Source: Gracilaria gracilis
Taxonomy: Eukaryota; Rhodophyta; Florideophyceae; Gracilariales; Gracilariaceae
Assembly (NCBI GenBank): GCA_030374805.1
Contig: JARGSG010000017.1
Location: 744,001 to 808,000 of the forward strand
Direction: 5' to 3'
Length of the DNA stretch: 64,000 bases
In this document: positions 62,967-64,000 of the stretch, piece after piece
Layout of the letters: every line of letters begins with the position of its first letter
How positions within the stretch are numbered: the stretch's first letter is position 1
The notes under the pieces: generated by a model
Seen by the model: the letters and a program-made list of their open reading frames with translations, nothing else
What the model was told of the DNA's origin: nothing
Databases searched by the model: none
Translations under genes and position numbers: made by a program

Positions 62967-63956
62967 TTACGTTCTTTTTATCACACCTTGAAGAATGGAA
63001 TTCTCGTAATTATCGTCATCGGAACGAGATGGGTCAAGATAATACCTTCTACCATCCAAGTCAAGGAACCCGATTACTCGTTGAAGGCATGTGACATGCT
63101 CTGTGGTGATATTACCACGGTATTTCTTCTCTGAGTACAAGAGATCAAACGCCTGATCTTCCACCATGTTCAACTCCCATTTTAAATCTAAGAACACTGC
63201 TGTGATCTTCAATCCATCGACTTCAACCATAACCTCAATAATCCCATGGACAACGCCGAAGTATAAATGCCAAATATCAATATGATCTTCGCGACGTTGT
63301 GAATAACGAGAGCTCATGGAATTCTCACGGGCAAAATGAGCAGCAACGCAGTACTTCTGTCGCGTATGATGCAAAGAACTCTTCGATCTCAAATCATGGG
63401 ATTTCAGGCTCTCTACTTTGAATTGATGAGAATCCTTGGTTACGGTGGCAGTCCTAAATTCTTTTGTTGAGACGATGCGAGCCGTGTTCCTTTCTGAAGG
63501 AAAATTGGCTGCGAGAAACTTTCTCACGGCACGTCTTTGTTCGTTGTTGAGCGAAATCAAAGATGACCCAGCCCCGTGGCAGGTAGCACCAGTATGGAAC
63601 TCCACATTAGTTTGAGAAGAGCTAATATAACTTTGGGTTGGAAACGTCAGGACATTTGGTACAGATTCATGGATGTCGTCAACCAATATCTTCCCATCAT
63701 TTGCCAGCTTGAGAGCAAACAACTTAAAGTTCTTGTGGAACAAATGCGATGAAATGTTTGAAGTCTGTTGCACACGTTTTCCGATCTCCCCCAGTAGTCT
63801 CTCTATCAAAAACTGTGAGGTTATCGGAAGGGGACGGCATTGTTTGAGCAGCTCTGGCAGATGTAGTATTGTGTGTGTCGTCGGCGTAAGGCAGTAATAG
63901 AAAGATCTATCTGAGCAGAACAAACGCACAAACCTTGCATAGCATTCCTCAACCAC
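62967..63956 (-). CDS. CACTA/TNP2-type transposase, C-terminal part (runs off the window)
   Basis: 329 residues, read leftward. The true 5' end probably lies beyond 64000. The first part, TPTTHTILHLPELLKQCRPL, then QFLIERLLGEIGKRVQQT, corresponds to the DUF4218-type region of EnSpm/CACTA TNP2 transposases, where a His-rich HxxxHLPE motif precedes the block around the last catalytic acidic residue. The second part has the family's late domain: HLYFGVVHGIIEVMVEVDG, a VFLDLKWEL strand, and the closing VIGFLDLDGRRYYLDPS. The visible frame has no stop. The apparent Met at 63956 is internal to the homologous region, so it is unlikely to be the start. Whether the whole gene is intact cannot be judged here. 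Confidence 0.55.
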   Translation of the reverse strand: MVEECYARFVRLFCSDRSFYYCLTPTTHTILHLPELLKQCRPLPITSQFLIERLLGEIGKRVQQTSNISSHLFHKNFKLFALKLANDGKILVDDIHESVPNVLTFPTQSYISSSQTNVEFHTGATCHGAGSSLISLNNEQRRAVRKFLAANFPSERNTARIVSTKEFRTATVTKDSHQFKVESLKSHDLRSKSSLHHTRQKYCVAAHFARENSMSSRYSQRREDHIDIWHLYFGVVHGIIEVMVEVDGLKITAVFLDLKWELNMVEDQAFDLLYSEKKYRGNITTEHVTCLQRVIGFLDLDGRRYYLDPSRSDDDNYENSILQGVIKRT

Positions 63957-64000
63957 TCTTGTCAGAACCCGAGGGCTGGCTGCGTCGCAGTTATAGCTGA

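Noticed and set aside
1-64000. tRNA and rRNA genes
   Set aside because: No cloverleaf with A and B boxes and no rRNA core sequence was noticed on either strand. A proper covariance search was not possible here.

Overview
The window is nuclear DNA from a eukaryote with compact genes. The host genes are mostly single-exon, both introns that can be placed are about 80 bp with canonical GT/AG ends, and neighbours sit a few hundred bases apart, often head to head. The gene set (plant/algal-type cytosolic TyrRS, ATAD3, Sas10/Utp3, SLY1, a RABL3-like GTPase), together with a small gene island beside a sea of transposons, looks most like a multicellular red alga of the Chondrus or Gracilaria kind. 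That is inference: no rRNA, tRNA or organelle marker is present to settle it, and another alga or an oomycete-like protist is not excluded.

Layout. 1-499 is AT-rich and empty. 500-6361 is a two-gene PIF/Harbinger transposon with 38-bp inverted ends and an AAT duplication. Its transposase and Myb-like ORFs both look intact. Between them it carries pieces of three host-type genes: PEP carboxylase, acetyl-CoA synthetase and a type II membrane protein. 6850-18777 is the host island: a zinc-knuckle hypothetical gene (+), TyrRS (-), ATAD3 (+), Sas10 (-), RABL3-like (+, one intron), SLY1 (-) and a membrane-anchored methyltransferase-like gene (+, one intron).

18.8-31.4 kb is a pile-up of DNA transposons: a 947-bp TA-flanked element with perfect 25-bp inverted ends, a complete but broken pogo/Tigger element, a dead Tc1/mariner copy, a second pogo-type DDE pseudogene, a DUF7869-type putative transposase, and pogo fragments. 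31451-50654 is an old Ty3/gypsy LTR element split by a roughly 7.6-kb Plavaka-like (CACTA-related) transposon at about 32845-40474. Inside that insert lies a cluster of eight 34-bp palindromes (36221-38057). A second Plavaka-like copy begins at about 51556.

57-60 kb holds decayed host-gene pieces: a glucose/sorbosone dehydrogenase fragment, an adaptin-appendage-like fragment and an F-box ORF. The window ends with an intact basic ORF (60950-62032) and the 3' part of a TNP2-like CACTA transposase (62967-63956) that runs off the right edge.

The host genes work in general housekeeping: translation, mitochondrial membrane organisation, ribosome biogenesis and ER-Golgi traffic. They do not form one pathway. 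The most unusual object is the Harbinger element that has picked up fragments of host metabolic genes.
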